A DNA stretch of 64,000 nt from Ficedula albicollis (taxonomy: Eukaryota > Chordata > Aves > Passeriformes > Muscicapidae). Positions 12,809-26,588 of this stretch are shown piece after piece. The position numbers were made by a program, and so were the translations under genes. The stretch spans positions 33,157,462-33,221,461 of the forward strand of contig NC_021674.1 in the NCBI RefSeq assembly GCF_000247815.1, given 5' to 3'. Under the pieces are notes generated by a model, which had not been told where the DNA came from, did no database searches, and saw only the letters and a list, made by a program, of their open reading frames with translations. The first letter of the stretch is position 1, and every line of letters starts with the position of its first letter.

Positions 12809-15800
12809 GCAGGTTAGTGCCAGGCTGGCCTAAGGGTGAGCTGGTTAAATACCAGCTCCATCTCTTAGCTGGGAAGCAAGGACACGGTAAGTATCCTAGG
12901 CTGTACCTGTTTTTTGGAACATTCATTAATTCTGTGTGGCTGTATTGCCTTTGCTGTAGAGTCTCCACCTGACCTCTTTCATTTTGGTTTACTTCAGATG
13001 AACAAAAGATGGTTAGTGTTGCCAGTGACAGCCACATTCAAGTATTTATTTATACAAATATTCTTCTGATTTGATTCCAGAAAGGTTCTTTAATATTATT
13101 TAATGTTTCACCAGCCCAAGATTACAGTCTTGCTGAATAGCTGTATCTTTTGTGAGCCCACTTCTGCTTGCTGTTTGCTCTGGATGCCCAAAGGTGCAAG
13201 ATGCCCTGCATCTGAAGCCACTGCTGAGTTCCTTCTCCGCACATAGAAGACGGAATAAAAATATGTCCATGCCCCTTGAAAGATGTTATCCTGTACCTGA
13301 GACTCTTGCCTTTTGAGTTGTGGCTCCTTTTCCCAGAAATCTATTGATAACAAATAATAGATAATATTAAGAACAATATATGGGAACTACTGCACTGTAG
13401 CACTTTCAAATCTGAATCTTTTTGAGTGATCATGGAATGGATTGGGAAGGCTTCATCTTTGTTCTAACATAATCCCCAGTAGCTTCACACAACATCAGGA
13501 TTCTTTAATTAGATAGCAAGAGTCTCCTGGATCATATCATAAGAGTCTGTGCAGGTAATTCCACTAGAGCAAGTTTCATAAAGTTGCAGAACAGGGATGG
13601 GGGCCATTCATGAGCTGGTCAGCTCACATTTTTCCTGGGTGCTGTTTTCCCAGCCTGTAGTGCGAGTCCTTCATAATCTACTTCTGAAAATAATTCAGGT
13701 TGACATTGGACTTGGTGGCACTGGTATGTGGAATATCAGCAGTTATTTATTCTACAGTAGCTGTGCCTGTCCAAAATGTGTTTTTCTCATAGCATTCCTA
13801 ATTCTCCAGCCATTCCACTTGCCGTGATGCTCTCCTCTGGAATTCATTTCCAGTGAACGGAGCAATGCGTAACTCTCCCTTTCTTTATGCTCTTGACTGT
13901 GGTACCAGAAAGAACATGTGCAGCACAGGTATGAATGCAATAGATAACTGCTATTAAAATGGCATCCATAAAAGCATAGCTGATTGTACCTGTTCAGGGC
14001 ATGCATCTGAAAGTGATCATTCTACGTAATGCAAGCCCAGACCAAATGACGGAATATTTCTAAAGCAAACTTTGTATCCTCTGAGAAAATCTCTTTACCT
14101 AGCCCTTCAGTTAAGTGGTACTAAATTGATTGTCCTCTTTCTGAGAAGCTCTGCCTCTAAAAACCCCTTTCAAATATAAACTTTTTAATAATAACTTGCA
14201 ACGAAGAGCAGGATAATTTCTATCTTGTGGAAAAGGAAAACAAAGCTGTCCATGGAGATGGCATTTGAGGGTGTAAACTGGCAACTTGATTGTGTCTTGT
14301 GAAGCTGCCAGTCTAATATGGACTTTTTCACTGGTCATTTAGATGGAAAAATTTATCAGGTTCTGTGAAAACAAGCAGCTGTGCAGATGAGGGAACAGAT
14401 TAGATATTCGAGAATGTCACCTTATTTCCCAAAGGGAGATATTTTACAAAAACACTCTGAGAAAACTTCAGGCAGAGTCTCTGGATTCTTTGGACTCCAG
14501 AGTTCATGTCCAAACTGATTCACTAGAGGATCAGGATTTGTTTACTCAGATGCTCACAAAACTGCTTATTTCATTTCACTTCTCTCTGCTTTGATAGAGC
14601 ATTGGAGGCTGGACAAGGCTGGAAATCTGAGTGACAAAAGCATTGTCTTTGTGGTGTTCTAATTACAAACAAGCTTCATATGTGTGTGTCACATTTTATA
14701 CCAGGACTGTATTTTGGCTCACAGCTTTGGCTTTGATAACCCCTGTGCAGGACTAAACATTATGTCAGTGGTCATGAAAAGGTAATTGTGAAGGAGAGAT
14801 CTGTTTGGCACTCATGTTTAAGATTGTTCCTGTTGCAGTCTGGAGGACACACCACCAAAGAAGAGACCTTGAGCCTGCCTGGTAGAACAGTGACACTGGT
14901 TTGTCATACAGTGCACACATGCAAAATTAGCAAGTGCTGGTTTAAGTACGAACCTTTTCATTAGCAGGAAAATTGAAGAGTCCTAGCTTGCTGCTTTTTT
15001 ACTGCTGTGTAACATTTGATCTGTCTTTTTCCCCAAATAGACCTTTTTTTGGCTGGCCAGGAGATTAATCTCTTTATTCTAACTGTTATTGTGAGTTGGT
15101 TCCTCTCTCCTTTGTCAGCAGCATTGCAATTATCTGCCTGATGCTGGACATGAATCTCTGGGCCGCAGGGTTTTCAGTGAAGGGCCTGTCTGTGTCCTTG
15201 GAAATTGCCTGCCCCCATGGACTCAGCATAGCCTGGCACATTGACCTCCCTTAAAGTAATTTACAAAACTTCTCTCTTAATTCAGCATGCCACCTGATGT
15301 GCAGAGATTCTTAGTGTATCATCTCTGATACACTTTACTTTTGAGAGGGATTCCCTTTATCAGCAAGTAATTCCTGTATTGTTTGTAATACCTCGTGTAT
15401 AAGTGCAACCAGGGATTTTATGGAAATTTTAAAAACTCAATCTTTACCACCATCCCTATTTCTAGCAGAAAACCGCTGCCCAGAAATTAATCAGGATTCA
15501 CTTTCATATAACCCATCTCCTGTTTGCATTTGGTCCTGCAGCAGTGAAATCATAATTCTGTTTTGATGTGTTTGATAATAGTACAATTTTTCACATGTCA
15601 GCAGATTTATGATGGCATAAAACCAGGATTATTACTTCAGTGCAGGAGAACATGAAGGAGGATTTAAGATATAAGGGAGAATAGAGCTGTTCGCAAATGT
15701 ATTTTTATTGTATAATGAAAAAATGCGAAGTTTTGCAATCTTTCATTCTCTGTAGCATCTCCTTTCTTACAGTGTGAGCGTTATCTCTTAAGGAACACTT

Positions 15801-16624
15801 TTTAATGAAAAAGATAGCACACAAAGGTTCTGAGATCTTAAAAGACAGATATTATTTTAATACAAAGTGTCAAGAGCATTGGACCTTTCCTGATTTGCGG
15901 TCACAGATCCACTGTGTTGTAATGGATATGGCACTATAGATATGCTCATTTCAGGTCAGGCAACCTTGTCCACTTTATTTATGATTATTATTAACAGAAA
16001 TGCTAGCTGTCAGACACGATCAACATGAATCAGCCCAAGGCCCCTGTAAAAGGAGCTATAAAGAGTCTTTAAGAGAATCACCAGGAGATCTCACAATTAC
16101 TTTTGAAGTTCTGACACATTGGAGAGACATCATTTTTTCCTTGAGATTAAGATCTTGTCTTTCAGTGCTCTTAAGTGCATTATTTGTATGTGTAGGTGCT
16201 TCTGCCCTAAATGTCACACATGAAGCATCAGACCTACACTGACAGCTTTTGAATATAAAGCTAGTTCACATCCTTCACTGTTAGCCTAAGGTTAATTTTT
16301 GGGCTGTGCCTGGGTACCTGTACAGTTCACAGACAGTGCAGTACAAAATTGTGTATGTAAAAAATTAGGAGAAACTAATAATAAAAAAAAAATTCCTTTT
16401 GCATTTTGGTATCTATTGAAAAATCATGTGTTTGCCTCATGAAGCACATAAACCTTTCCCCTGAAGCTAACTTATGAATTTAATAAACATTCCCATTTTT
16501 CCAACAGCTAATATTGGTTCTCTAACATCATATCAGTGTATATTGGCCCAAAGTGACTGTTTGTGGCAGAAACAAAACTACTTAGCCCTGATCTACAGTT
16601 GTACATTTCAATACTTTGTGTAGC

Positions 16625-16775
16625 TTCTCTTTAATCCACACTGTGCTGTAAGTATAATTCCAAAACCCATTTTACAGATGGAGAAATGAAGGTAGAAGTG
16701 TTACTGACTTGCCTAATGCCCTCAGTCAAGTGAGAGCCAGATCCAGGGTTGAATTTTCAGGCTCCTAACCTCAAC
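16625..16775 (+). mobile_element. MIR-like ancient SINE remnant
   Basis: The order of cccattttacagatggagaa, then gacttgcctaatgccctca, then gagccagatccagggttgaa follows the MIR core: lower end of the tRNA-derived element, 'acttgcccaaggtca' core, 'gagccgggattcgaac' segment. Substitutions are heavy, as expected for an amniote-wide SINE of great age. The assignment is by remembered consensus only. Confidence 0.65.
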
Positions 16776-16834
16776 CACACCTGACTCTGCCCAGGCACCC
16801 TCGGCTCCTAACCTCAACCACACCTGACTCTGCC
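16760..16834 (+). repeat. Tandem duplication, 43-bp period
   Basis: The segment starting ggctcctaacctcaaccaca at 16760 recurs at 16803. The first 32 bases are identical. It lies at the distal edge of the MIR-like remnant, so the first copy duplicated the end of that element. Confidence 0.9.
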
Positions 16835-17194
16835 ATACATCCTCCTCTGCCTTTGCTGAGCAATGGAAAACAGTTCCATTTTTTATTTTCTTTTTGTGGC
16901 AGGCCCTTCTTCCTTCTCTGCCTGCATCTCAGCCATATTTCTGTCTCTGGCTCCAGCCTCCTCTCTCTTGGGTAGGCACTGCTGTCTTGAGCAGGGCACT
17001 GAAATGCTAGGGCATAGTTTGTACAGTTACAAGTTGCAGCAGTTATGTATTATTTCTTAACTCTTCAGAAATTCCAGTGCTGCTCCATGGAAAGGCAGGG
17101 GTAAGAGTGCTTTTATAACACATAGGAGTATGTGTGTTCAGGAGGTGCATTCTGGTTGAACTTCAGTTTTACCAAAGCGGTATTTGTATCCCTG

Positions 17195-17350
17195 GGGTGC
17201 AACAGATACGAGATGGAGGCAGGCAGGACAGCAAATCAGGGCTGCAAGATCTGTGTTGTAGTCTCTGGTGTGCTGCTGGTTTGCTGTATCACCTTGGGCA
17301 ACTCGTGTAATTTCTGTGTTCTCTTGTGTTCTCCTTTGATTCCTCTAGTT
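17195..17350 (-). mobile_element. MIR-like SINE remnant, reverse orientation
   Basis: The run containing gctgtatcaccttgggcaac followed by tcgtgtaatttctgtg resembles the reverse complement of the MIR core ('tgtgtgaccttgggcaagtcacttaacctctctg'). It is diverged and lies less than 500 bp from the previous MIR-like copy. Confidence 0.55.
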
Positions 17351-20300
17351 GAGGCTTTTTGGAGCTGAGTCTGAGCTTGGAGCTTTGGTGGTGCTGGGGC
17401 TTCTGCCAGCAGGGTGAAGCACTGAGGGCAGTGATCAGTGGCCCAAGCACGGCTGGGGGAGCAGCAGGTGAGCAGCAGGTGCTGGTGTGGACCACTGCCT
17501 CACAGCTGGTGTGCTCCCATGGGAGCAGACCCAGGACTGGGGCATGAGAAAAAGATGTGAGGCAGCTCAAAGACATCAGACTTCGGGCATAAAGTCCTCA
17601 GTAAAGCACTTTCCACTTGGGTCAGTAAGGGCCACTGATGCTTAACATGTTCCTGAATGTTAAGTATCAGTGAGCATCAGAAAACACAAATCTAAGAGAT
17701 ATTATTGAAAGTCAGTCCAAGTAGAAACAAGACTTTGGGAAAATTCCAAAGGCTGAATTCCTGAAGTTTAAAGCTATGTCCTGAATTGGGGTTGCATATA
17801 TCAGAATCTGGAGAACCTTGCTTTTGTCAGTACAGGATAGGATTTGGGTGTATGTATGTGTGTTTGTTCTTTGCACGGGGAGCTATCTGACATCACATAA
17901 TTAAAGATTCAGCATTTGATGACATTTGTAGTAAAGTTTCATGACTCCTTGCAGCTCTTTCTCAGTACTAACTTTCAACACCAAAGAAGAGCAAATTGCT
18001 ACATGATTTTAAACACTTTAATAAAAAGACAGACTGTTAAGACATGACTAATTATCTACAATTAGCCTCCTTTTTTCTTATGCTAGTGTGCTCTGGGTTT
18101 CACTAGTGGGATAGTTTTAAAGATGGAGATTTAGACATTCCTGAAAACTCTATACTTGAACATATTTACTCTCTGGAAGCACTTAGCCCCTTCTATGAAA
18201 GCAGCAGAAAAAGCCAGAGGCTGAATCTATGGACTGTAAATTATGAATGTCTGTCTCTAACCAATATTGCAAAGCATCACATTTTGAAACATGGCCAAAA
18301 TGATAATGACGAAATAAAACACCGACAAAGAGAGTCTGAGCTTTTCTTGTTGAATCCAAGTGAAAAGGAATTTGGTTCATGTTTAGACTGCCTAAGGCAC
18401 AGTGTGGGGAGCTGAAAATTGCCTTTTGTATCAGAAAGCTGTAGGGCATCTCCAGTATTTCTTCTTTAACTTGCTTACAAGTGATGGTAGCTAATTGATA
18501 TCCTGTATTATGCCTTTACCATGACAAAGGATGCTTAGAATTATATGAGTAAATGCTTCTTTGCATGCAGGTGACCACTTTATGCATGTGACTTGCTGAC
18601 TGGACAGTCCTGGGGTGACTAGAGGGAGGGGAAGTGCAGGCTTCAGCTCTAATTTTTTTTTTCTTCATTAAAACAACAGCATTGATTTTCCCAGGTCAAA
18701 GCCAGGCCATTTCATGCAGCAAATCTGTGTTGAAAGGGATCAGAGTAATCATTTTTTACACGCTTGACTACTGCATGCCAGCACTGAGCTTTCAGCCACA
18801 TGAACATAGGAATGATTTAATAGAGGAAGTGGCAGCAGGCTATTGTGTGCAGTGAAGGCTCCATGTAACATGCATGACTGACTCGCACACCATTAGACTG
18901 GGTGTAAATAAAACCTGCTCCTGACACTGCCATGGAATTGGCTCGCTGGAATGCCTCCACCACTGTCCTGCTGGGAGCTAATGTTCTGGCTTTAGAGCCC
19001 TTCTCCCTCCAGCCTCTGCCTTTGCTGTCCAAGTGACTGGAGCAGCTCTTCAGTGCAGTGCTGTAGTAATAGTAACCACCTTCTTAAATAATGCCACAAT
19101 GCTGACAAATACCTGTAAAACCAAAATGCAGCCTGAAGAGAGAGAATTGTTTAGAAAAGACTCCGGTTGTGTTTTCTTTGCTAGGAATTGTGGGTGATGT
19201 GCATCTTCCCTGGAGCATCTCCCCGATTACTTGTCAACCTGCCACGCCGCAGGAGGGCTGATTTCTGATCAGGTTTCAGCAGTGCTCGTTCACCAGCTCT
19301 AAACTGCCCTGAAAAGCTCCTTTTAAAGACAGACAGAATTCAGAAAGCAAGGTTAAGAAATAACTGGGTAGATAGAAATGAACTGTGTTGATAGAAAAAA
19401 AATTAGAAGTTGGCTGTACATCAGTGTGTTCCTTATACCAGTAGAGAATTCCTTATACCAGTGGATAGAATATTATTAAAAAGCATTGCTTTATTCTGAT
19501 AAACAGGAAGTGATTTCTTGCCTCAAGTGTCCTTGATACTTCTTATCAATTCACAACAGTGGGCTTGCATAACTGTCAATACAGAATATTGCCTGAATTA
19601 TTTTACAGTGATATGAAAGTAGAAGATTTTCTTCTGAATTATGGATCCTCTCAGTGTATCCTATTCCAGGTGTTTGGGTGTAACATGGTCCTTTCTATAC
19701 AATCTGTGTAATCTGAGTTGTGAGGATGGGTGATTGCTGTTTAGATTTTTTGGTAATATAGGCCTTGGTTTTTTGGTGTTTGGAGTACTGACCTCAAGAT
19801 GGGCACCATAAATACTTCTGATGAAGTCCCTACATCATCAGAGGGGCCTTCCACTTAAAAGCACTGGCAATGACTTCCCCTTCAGGAGGGGAACTGTGCA
19901 AAATGTATGAAAATCCATGGAGTGAATAGCTGTGTGCTCTGCACTGGGCAAAGTGCACTATAAAATAAACTAGGAGAAAGGAGGTCAAAGGAAAGGGGAG
20001 GAGTTGGTTCAGTCATGGACAATTGACCATGAGGGCAGGTCCCACTAGGAAATGAGAGGCAAAGTCAGCATCACATTTTCGAGTCAAACAGAGCAGGAGC
20101 CCTGTTGTCAGACAGTGGGGAGCAGCAGAGGAAATAGGATAGATAATCTTTGCTAGTAAGAAAGGTTTGATGCTACAACTGACAACAGCAACTGACAGTG
20201 CTATTACTGTTGGAGCCACAGAAGGAATAATGTGAGCTTAGGGGTATGGCTCTAGTTAGCCAGGTCTGTTTTTTGTCATTTCCTTGGACTGTCTGGTGAG

Positions 20301-21625
20301 AAAAACCAAAATGCTGAAGCACAGGTTCTGTATAGAAAGGCATTTTACATCCCGTAACATTTAATGCTGTGGGGAATAGCTTTGGCTTCACATCCTGCCT
20401 TTGAACAGACAGTATAAACTTCTGAAATGATGTTATATCAAGTTCCAGTTTCATTTTCTGTTTGAAACACCTTGAAATTTTTAGGACAGCAGTTGTTTTG
20501 CATCCCATTTGGATGTATCCTGCTTAGAAGAGATACACATCATGCTGTTTTTCATTAAGATTTTGTACTTGCACTTTTTCCCTTTACCTTTTTCACAGAA
20601 AAGATGCTCAATATGGAATGTGTGCTTGGAAAGCAGCCTAAGGGGAATAGTCCAAAATATACAGCACTTAAGCAAAACCAGACATTTTAGAACTTTTGCC
20701 CTGGTCAACACGCACTTTTATGAGCACACATCCTTTCGCAGTTTGGCAATTTTGCTGAGGTCAGTGTGCCTTCTTATTCTTAAAGTTACCCTCAGATACC
20801 TTAGTCTGTATTTCTCATACTAAGGCTCCTCTGGGCTTACCTTTGGTAAAATGTATTGTGGCTTCAGTGCCATTCTTCAGTCAGATCTACTTTTACACTG
20901 TATGCCTTCACTGCTGTGCTTCTCTCTTTAGCTTGAACTTAACCTGGCCAAGCCTTAACCTGTAGCTTAAAGCAGAGGAATAGATCTGTTGGGAAAGCAA
21001 ATCTTGTATCCTGTGTATTTTCATGGCTATTTCACAGCCTGGTTCTTCACACTTAAGCTAGGTTCAAGAGGGGTTATTCTGGGAGTGGGTAAATTCAAAC
21101 TAAGTGAAAAACATATTCTTCAGGGCATTTAGCAAACGGCATTTTGCTTTACATACTGCAGGGTCATAAATGAGTGTGAAGTTATTTTACCCTGGGTTCA
21201 TCTTACTGGGTTTTTTTCAGATTGATTTTTGGTATAAATTTCTTTTTTAAATGGAGAAATGAATTCTATTTACACAGTGGGAGGGTCAGCCAGTTTGCCA
21301 GGGTGCAGAGGTGGGAGGGGCTGAGATCTGCTCCTGTTGAGCTCCCTGGCTGCCCACTTTCTTCATAAGTCATACATGGGGAATAGAGAAGTAGTGTGCT
21401 GTAATTCCCACAAAGCATGCTATTTATTACACAGTCAAAATTGATGAGATCATAGCTCCATCAAGTGCACCCAATAAATTTGGGACTTCAGGTGGATATT
21501 TTCTATGTGAATGGAAAACTGCATTAGTTTTAACAATCTAATTGTTGTGTGTTGTTACGGATGAGCAAGCTGTCAGCTGCTTTGTAATATTTACCCCAAA
21601 GCTCTGCTTAGGCTCTATCTCCTTA

Positions 21626-23187
21626 CTGATCCCAATTAAGGTAAAATAAGATAAAAATCCAGAGACTAAATGGAGAGATCAGAGGCAGGAGTCTCCTGTC
21701 AAATGGCACCATTATTTTCTGTACCTGGGCTAATAAATAGCCTATTAATCAGTGCATGTTAGAACAAACTAGATCCAGTTTTACTGCACTGGAAAGAAGA
21801 AGAAGATTTTTCATTTTAATTTCTCCTCAAAGCACTCTATGCCTCTGATAAATCATCCTGAGTCAGCGCTGAAGGTGCAGATAAACCAACATCTCCCTTT
21901 TTCCTTCTCCTCTGTGTCTCACACAGCTGGAGGCCCCATGCAGGTCACCTGTGTCCCAGAGGAGTCCCTTGGCAGAGGGTGGCAAGGTGGCTGTGTGAGG
22001 CAGCTCTGCCCTGCTGCATTGCCCCAGTGCACCAGGAGCTGCAGCCTGTCCTGTTGTGATAACCCGCAGGCAATCCAGACACGAGCCCTGGCTAGAAAAA
22101 CACAATGAGTTAATGTCTCCTGCCACTGCTGCTCTCTCAGCTGCCCGTCTCCCAAGGGCTAAGTGCTATCAAAGGAAGCCTCAGGTTGGAGCCCTTCTAA
22201 ACCACAGGCTTCTGCTTCCCATTGAGCTAAACAGATATGAATGGGAACAAAATGCAAAGAATTTTACCATCATTCCTCTACTTCTTAGCTCAGCAATCTG
22301 TTTTGCTTTGCTCCAAGTAGGAGCCTGATGCTGCTCTTGTGGCAAGGTGTGTAGGAGCCATCCGCCTCCATTTCCAGAGTCTCTTGGACCTGGACTTTGA
22401 CTCTGGCTGATCCCAATTAAGGTAAAATAAGATAAAAAACCAGAGACTAAATGGAGAGATCAGAGGCAGGAGTCTCCTGTCAAATGGCACCATTATTTTC
22501 TGTACCTGGGCTAATAAATAGCCTATTAATCAGTGCATGTTAGAACAAACTAGATCCAGTTTTACTGCACTGGAAAGAAGAAGAAGATTTTTCATTTTAA
22601 TTTCTCCTCAAAGCACTCTATGCCTCTGATAAATCATCCTGAGTCAGCGCTGAAGGTGCAGATAAACCAACATCTCCCTTTTTCCTTCTCCTCTGTGTCT
22701 CACACAGCTGGAGGCCCCATGCAGGTCACCTGTGTCCCAGAGGAGTCCCTTGGCAGAGGGTGGCAAGGTGGCTGTGTGAGGCAGCTCTGCCCTGCTTCAT
22801 TGCCCCAGTGCACCAGGAGCTGCAGCCTGTCCTGTTGTGATAACCCGCAGGCAATCCAGACACGAGCCCTGGCTAGAAAAACACAATGAGTTAATGTCTC
22901 CTGCCACTGCTGCTCTCTCAGCTGCCCGTCTCCCAAGGGCTAAGTGCTATCAAAGGAAGCCTCAGGTTGGAGCCCTTCTAGACCACAGGCTTCTGCTTCC
23001 CATTGAGCTAAACAGATATGAATGGGAACAAAATGCAAAGAATTTTACCATCATTCCTCTACTTCTTAGCTCAGCAATCTGTTTTGCTTTGCTCCAAGTA
23101 GGAGCCTGATGCTGCTCTTGTGGCAAGGTGTGTAGGAGCCATCCGCCTCCATTTCCAGAGTCTCTTGGACCTGGACTTTGACTCTGG
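21626..23187 (+). repeat. 781-bp tandem duplication (two copies)
   Basis: Copy 1 is 21626-22406 and copy 2 is 22407-23187, head to tail with no spacer. By eye I find only about three differences: a-to-t near the start, ctgctg against ctgctt, and cttctaaac against cttctagac. That is near-identity over 781 bp, implying a very recent event or an assembly duplication. The unit is non-coding intron. Small open frames repeat only because the unit does. A three-base ctg microhomology sits at the junction. Confidence 0.95.
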
Positions 23188-25415
23188 CTGGAAACAGAGT
23201 TTTTCCAGTGGGGTGGTTTAAAAGTGCAAGAAGATGGTTTTAACTGCCACAGTGGGAAAAAGAGGAAGAAAGTCAAACATCACGGAAAAAGTCACTACCT
23301 TAATCATAATCCAAACATGCATGGAGAGCTGGGCAGAAGGAATTTCCAGTCTGCTCAGCTGCTTCCTTGAAATGCTAGAGCTAATCTGAAGGCATGTCAG
23401 GAAAGGAGATGTGACCATTATTGTGGGGCAGAAAGAAAAAATATTTAACAGCACTGGGTGCATTAAACTGAAGGTCAGATCTGATGCTTGTAGATACCAC
23501 TGGCTCTAAAAGCTGTCAAACAGCCAAGAGATTGTATTTACACTCAGACAAAATTTGAGAGACTGCTTCTGTGAAACACTGTGGCCAAAAGCCTCAAAAG
23601 TATTTAAAAACATATTTAATGCCTGGATCCTTTTGATCTTGAGAATCACTAGGATGATACTCTGGGCCCTTCCCACCTAAGCAAGTGGAGGACTTGTTTC
23701 CCAGGAGGAGCTGAGCCTATTTCAGATCTCTCCCTGCATGTAATAAAATTAAATAGTCCACCATACTCTCCCACCTCTCTTCAAGCTGTTCCCTGCACTT
23801 GGTTGCCTTTCTTTAGCACGGCTGACAAGAGTCACCCTTAGAATCACAGTTTGTTGAGGTCTTCCCAAACTGTCTCTCTTGTCAGTTTTTGGCTATGGTA
23901 ATAGGTCAGGTCTTGCTTTTCCTTTTATCAAGATCTGACTCTTCTCTTGATCAGGCAGTTTAATCTAGAGATTAACTGAAATGCATTCAAGGTAAGGGAA
24001 TGCTGACATTGTCTTCCAGTGACTGGTACCACAGAACTAAAATAACTCCTGCTTGCCGGTATTTGTAAGGCTTCATTTGTTCTGGCATAAGTTTTTTGCT
24101 GGGCTGCAGTCTGAGCAATAAACACAACTGTGATAAGTGTCATAGGATGACAGTCTCAGGTTGTTTGGTAAAGGGGCCTTGTAGAGCTGCCTGTCTACCC
24201 AGAACTCTCTGTCAATCAGCTCTGGCTGTGCTCTCTTTTTCCTGCATCGGGTTATCTCAGATGTATCCAAATAAAAGCTCTGTAGATTAGGCTTTCCAAT
24301 AGACCATTCTCATTTTAAAGCTAGAATTTTCAGGTTAATTACTAGTCTCTAACACAGACCTACTGGTTTCCAGCACCGGCTGTTGTACTCAGAAATCATG
24401 GCATGTGAATAGTTCTCAAAGTCAGTACAGAAGCAGACTCCCATGAATGAAACTAGGCAATACTTTCTTACTTGAAAATCCAAAAATATCAATAGATATT
24501 TTGGGGTTTTTTTAGCCTTTATTGAAGCACCAAGCTGACAGACATGTTGAAACTATTTACATTCAAGTCTCAGTAAATGTAATGTGGGAAATCATTCCTA
24601 GAAATGATTTTATCTTGTTTTTAAAATAAAATCTGCATGATAATTTGGCATCTCTTCCCTGCTGGCTGGCATCACTTATGTACTTGCAGCCAAGAAAGCC
24701 AGTTAATAGTTTCATTCAAACTTGCTGGCTCCAGCTTTTGTTTTTGGCTTCCCTCATCCTTTTTATTCCTGCTGTGTCCTAGGGAAGACCTTGTGTCAGC
24801 TACAAAAGCTTTTGTTTGGTTTTGTTTGTTTTTTTAAACCAAGCCATTGCTCGGATTGTACTAAACCAGACAAGGAAATGCAGTAAGTTGGTTTTGTATT
24901 TTTTTTGTGGTTTTTTTTGTGTTTTCCCAACAAACCACTGCCATTAGGCCAGGAACGTATATTTTTCTCCTTGGTCTGCAGTAGAAATCTGCCGTAAGCT
25001 TGGTATCTTACGTGGCAGACACTTTGCAGAGCCTGGCTAATGCTTGTCCTTTGTAAGGGTCAGCAGCAGTAAAGAGAGAGGAAAGCCAGGCTGGACCAGT
25101 TCCGTCCTGCTGGCTTGGGTCCTTCATTGGGTTACCTGTATGTGCTGAGTCCTCACCAAAGGGGAGCAGACACAGGCTCTGTGACCTTCAGGGTACCTGT
25201 GCCCTCTGAGTGTCCAATCCTGGCGTCAGGCACCAAGGGACACTGAGGGTGTCACTCATGGTGACTCACATTGCAGCTGCAGCTCCCATGGCCTCCTGGG
25301 TTTCCCCTCCGTTTTCTTCTGTGCCTGAGAGGCCAAACACAATTGTGTAGAGTTGCGTGCAGTGGGCAGGAGAAGCAGTAACTGTGCTGTGCCATGGCTC
25401 TCGCTCTGCTTGCAG

Positions 25416-25615
25416 GCTCCCAGAGGAGGAGGCTCATCCCGGCGCTGTCCCTGGACGCCGCGTCCCCGGCGCGGAAGCCGGCCAGCAGCCCCGGGCTGCG
25501 CTGGGTGGACGGGCCGCTGAGCGGGCAGAGGGGGCTGGGGGAGCCCTTCGAGATCAAAGTCTACGAGATCGACGACGTGGAGAGGCTGCAGCGGCGGCGC
25601 GGTGGCGACAGCAAG
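25416..25615 (+). CDS. KIF26B: KIF26B exon: conserved basic/acidic C-terminal linker
   Basis: The acceptor is tgcttgcag and the donor AGCAAG|gtgagc. The first two bases complete the split Gly codon from 12715. The peptide runs [14 protein letters not shown], a GC-rich variable Ala/Pro/Ser stretch, then [19 protein letters not shown] and [10 protein letters not shown]. The [17 protein letters not shown] block is strongly conserved in KIF26B. The exon is markedly CpG-rich compared with its AT-rich flanks. It joins in phase 0 to 26589. Confidence 0.95.
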
Positions 25616-26588
25616 GTGAGCGCCATCGGTCATCTCCTGGTCCACGGCAAAGGGCAGCACCTGAAACGTGCGCTTGGCAGGAGTATCTGAGGTTGAGAAT
25701 TTTAGAGTGACGAGGGGTTGTAGACTTCATTATTATTCTAAGGCATTTTTTCTTCCTAGCCTCTGACACTTGTGATGTTTGGAGAAACTTCTTGTAGTGG
25801 GGTTTCCACTGCGCTTCACCCACAGCAGATTTGTTTACAGAGGAGAACGTGAAACGGTGTTGAGACCTTCACACAGGCTTGGATGAGGACAGTTCTGTTG
25901 TTGGAATTGCTTCCACACTGGCGAGGGTAGCACAGTCCTCAGATGGTTTCATTTGCTGCACGTCTTGGTGGCTGCCACCCCTCAGAAGTCACGTGAGGCC
26001 AGGCTGGCTGTCTCCAGCACACTGCGCCTCATGCTGTTACTGTGCCCCAGAGCTTTACAGAAAATACATCTTCTTTATTAATGACCCCGAATTGCTAGAG
26101 CTTTTCATAACATACTCCCTTTGTTTAAGGATGTTTCAAATTTGATACTGCTACCAGTTCTCTTATTTTAAAATATGACTAATGCATTACTTAGGCACAA
26201 GCACAGGGGTGTATTTAGGCTGTCAATGCAGCAATCAATGGATTTCTTGGTCCCAAGAGCTTAGATTTTCTTAGCCAAACTGTGGTGAAAAAAAATGTTT
26301 TCCTACAGTTAATCTAATTTCAAGATGCTGCCTGTTATTAATTATTATGGTTTATTATTAACTACCATTACAAAGTCTCCAAAGCTCACTGATGGAAAAC
26401 ATAAAAACCAAACAAAAGCAATAAAAATAAAGCAGCTGATAGATGTTTTCATGCAGTGATTCATAAGCTTCCAGAATAAATGGCTCGTTGTCAGTATTAT
26501 TGATTGGAAAGTCATTTCACTGAATGGACCTGGGTATTTCTTCTCCTCTTCACCTATTCTTCCCCTGCTTCTTTTTCCTGGCTTGCAG
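25616..26588 (+). other. KIF26B: KIF26B intron, 973 bp
   Basis: GT-AG intron (gtgagc to ggcttgcag), phase 0. Nothing recognisable inside: no exon, repeat family or tandem structure was seen. Confidence 0.88.

Larger units (their letters stand above)
12716..25415 (+). other. KIF26B: KIF26B intron, 12.7 kb
   Basis: Begins gtgagc after a Gly split codon (phase 1) and ends tgcttgcag at 25415. It contains the second copy of the duplicated donor, two MIR-like SINE remnants near 16.7 and 17.3 kb, a 43-bp duplication at 16760, and the 781-bp tandem duplication at 21626-23187. No additional exon was recognised. Open frames inside it are short and show no family match. Confidence 0.85.

Noticed and set aside
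21839..22889. A repeated 89-codon open frame in both copies of the 781-bp unit
   Set aside because: It repeats only because the DNA is duplicated. No similarity to any family, no splice signals in register, and it lies in an intron.
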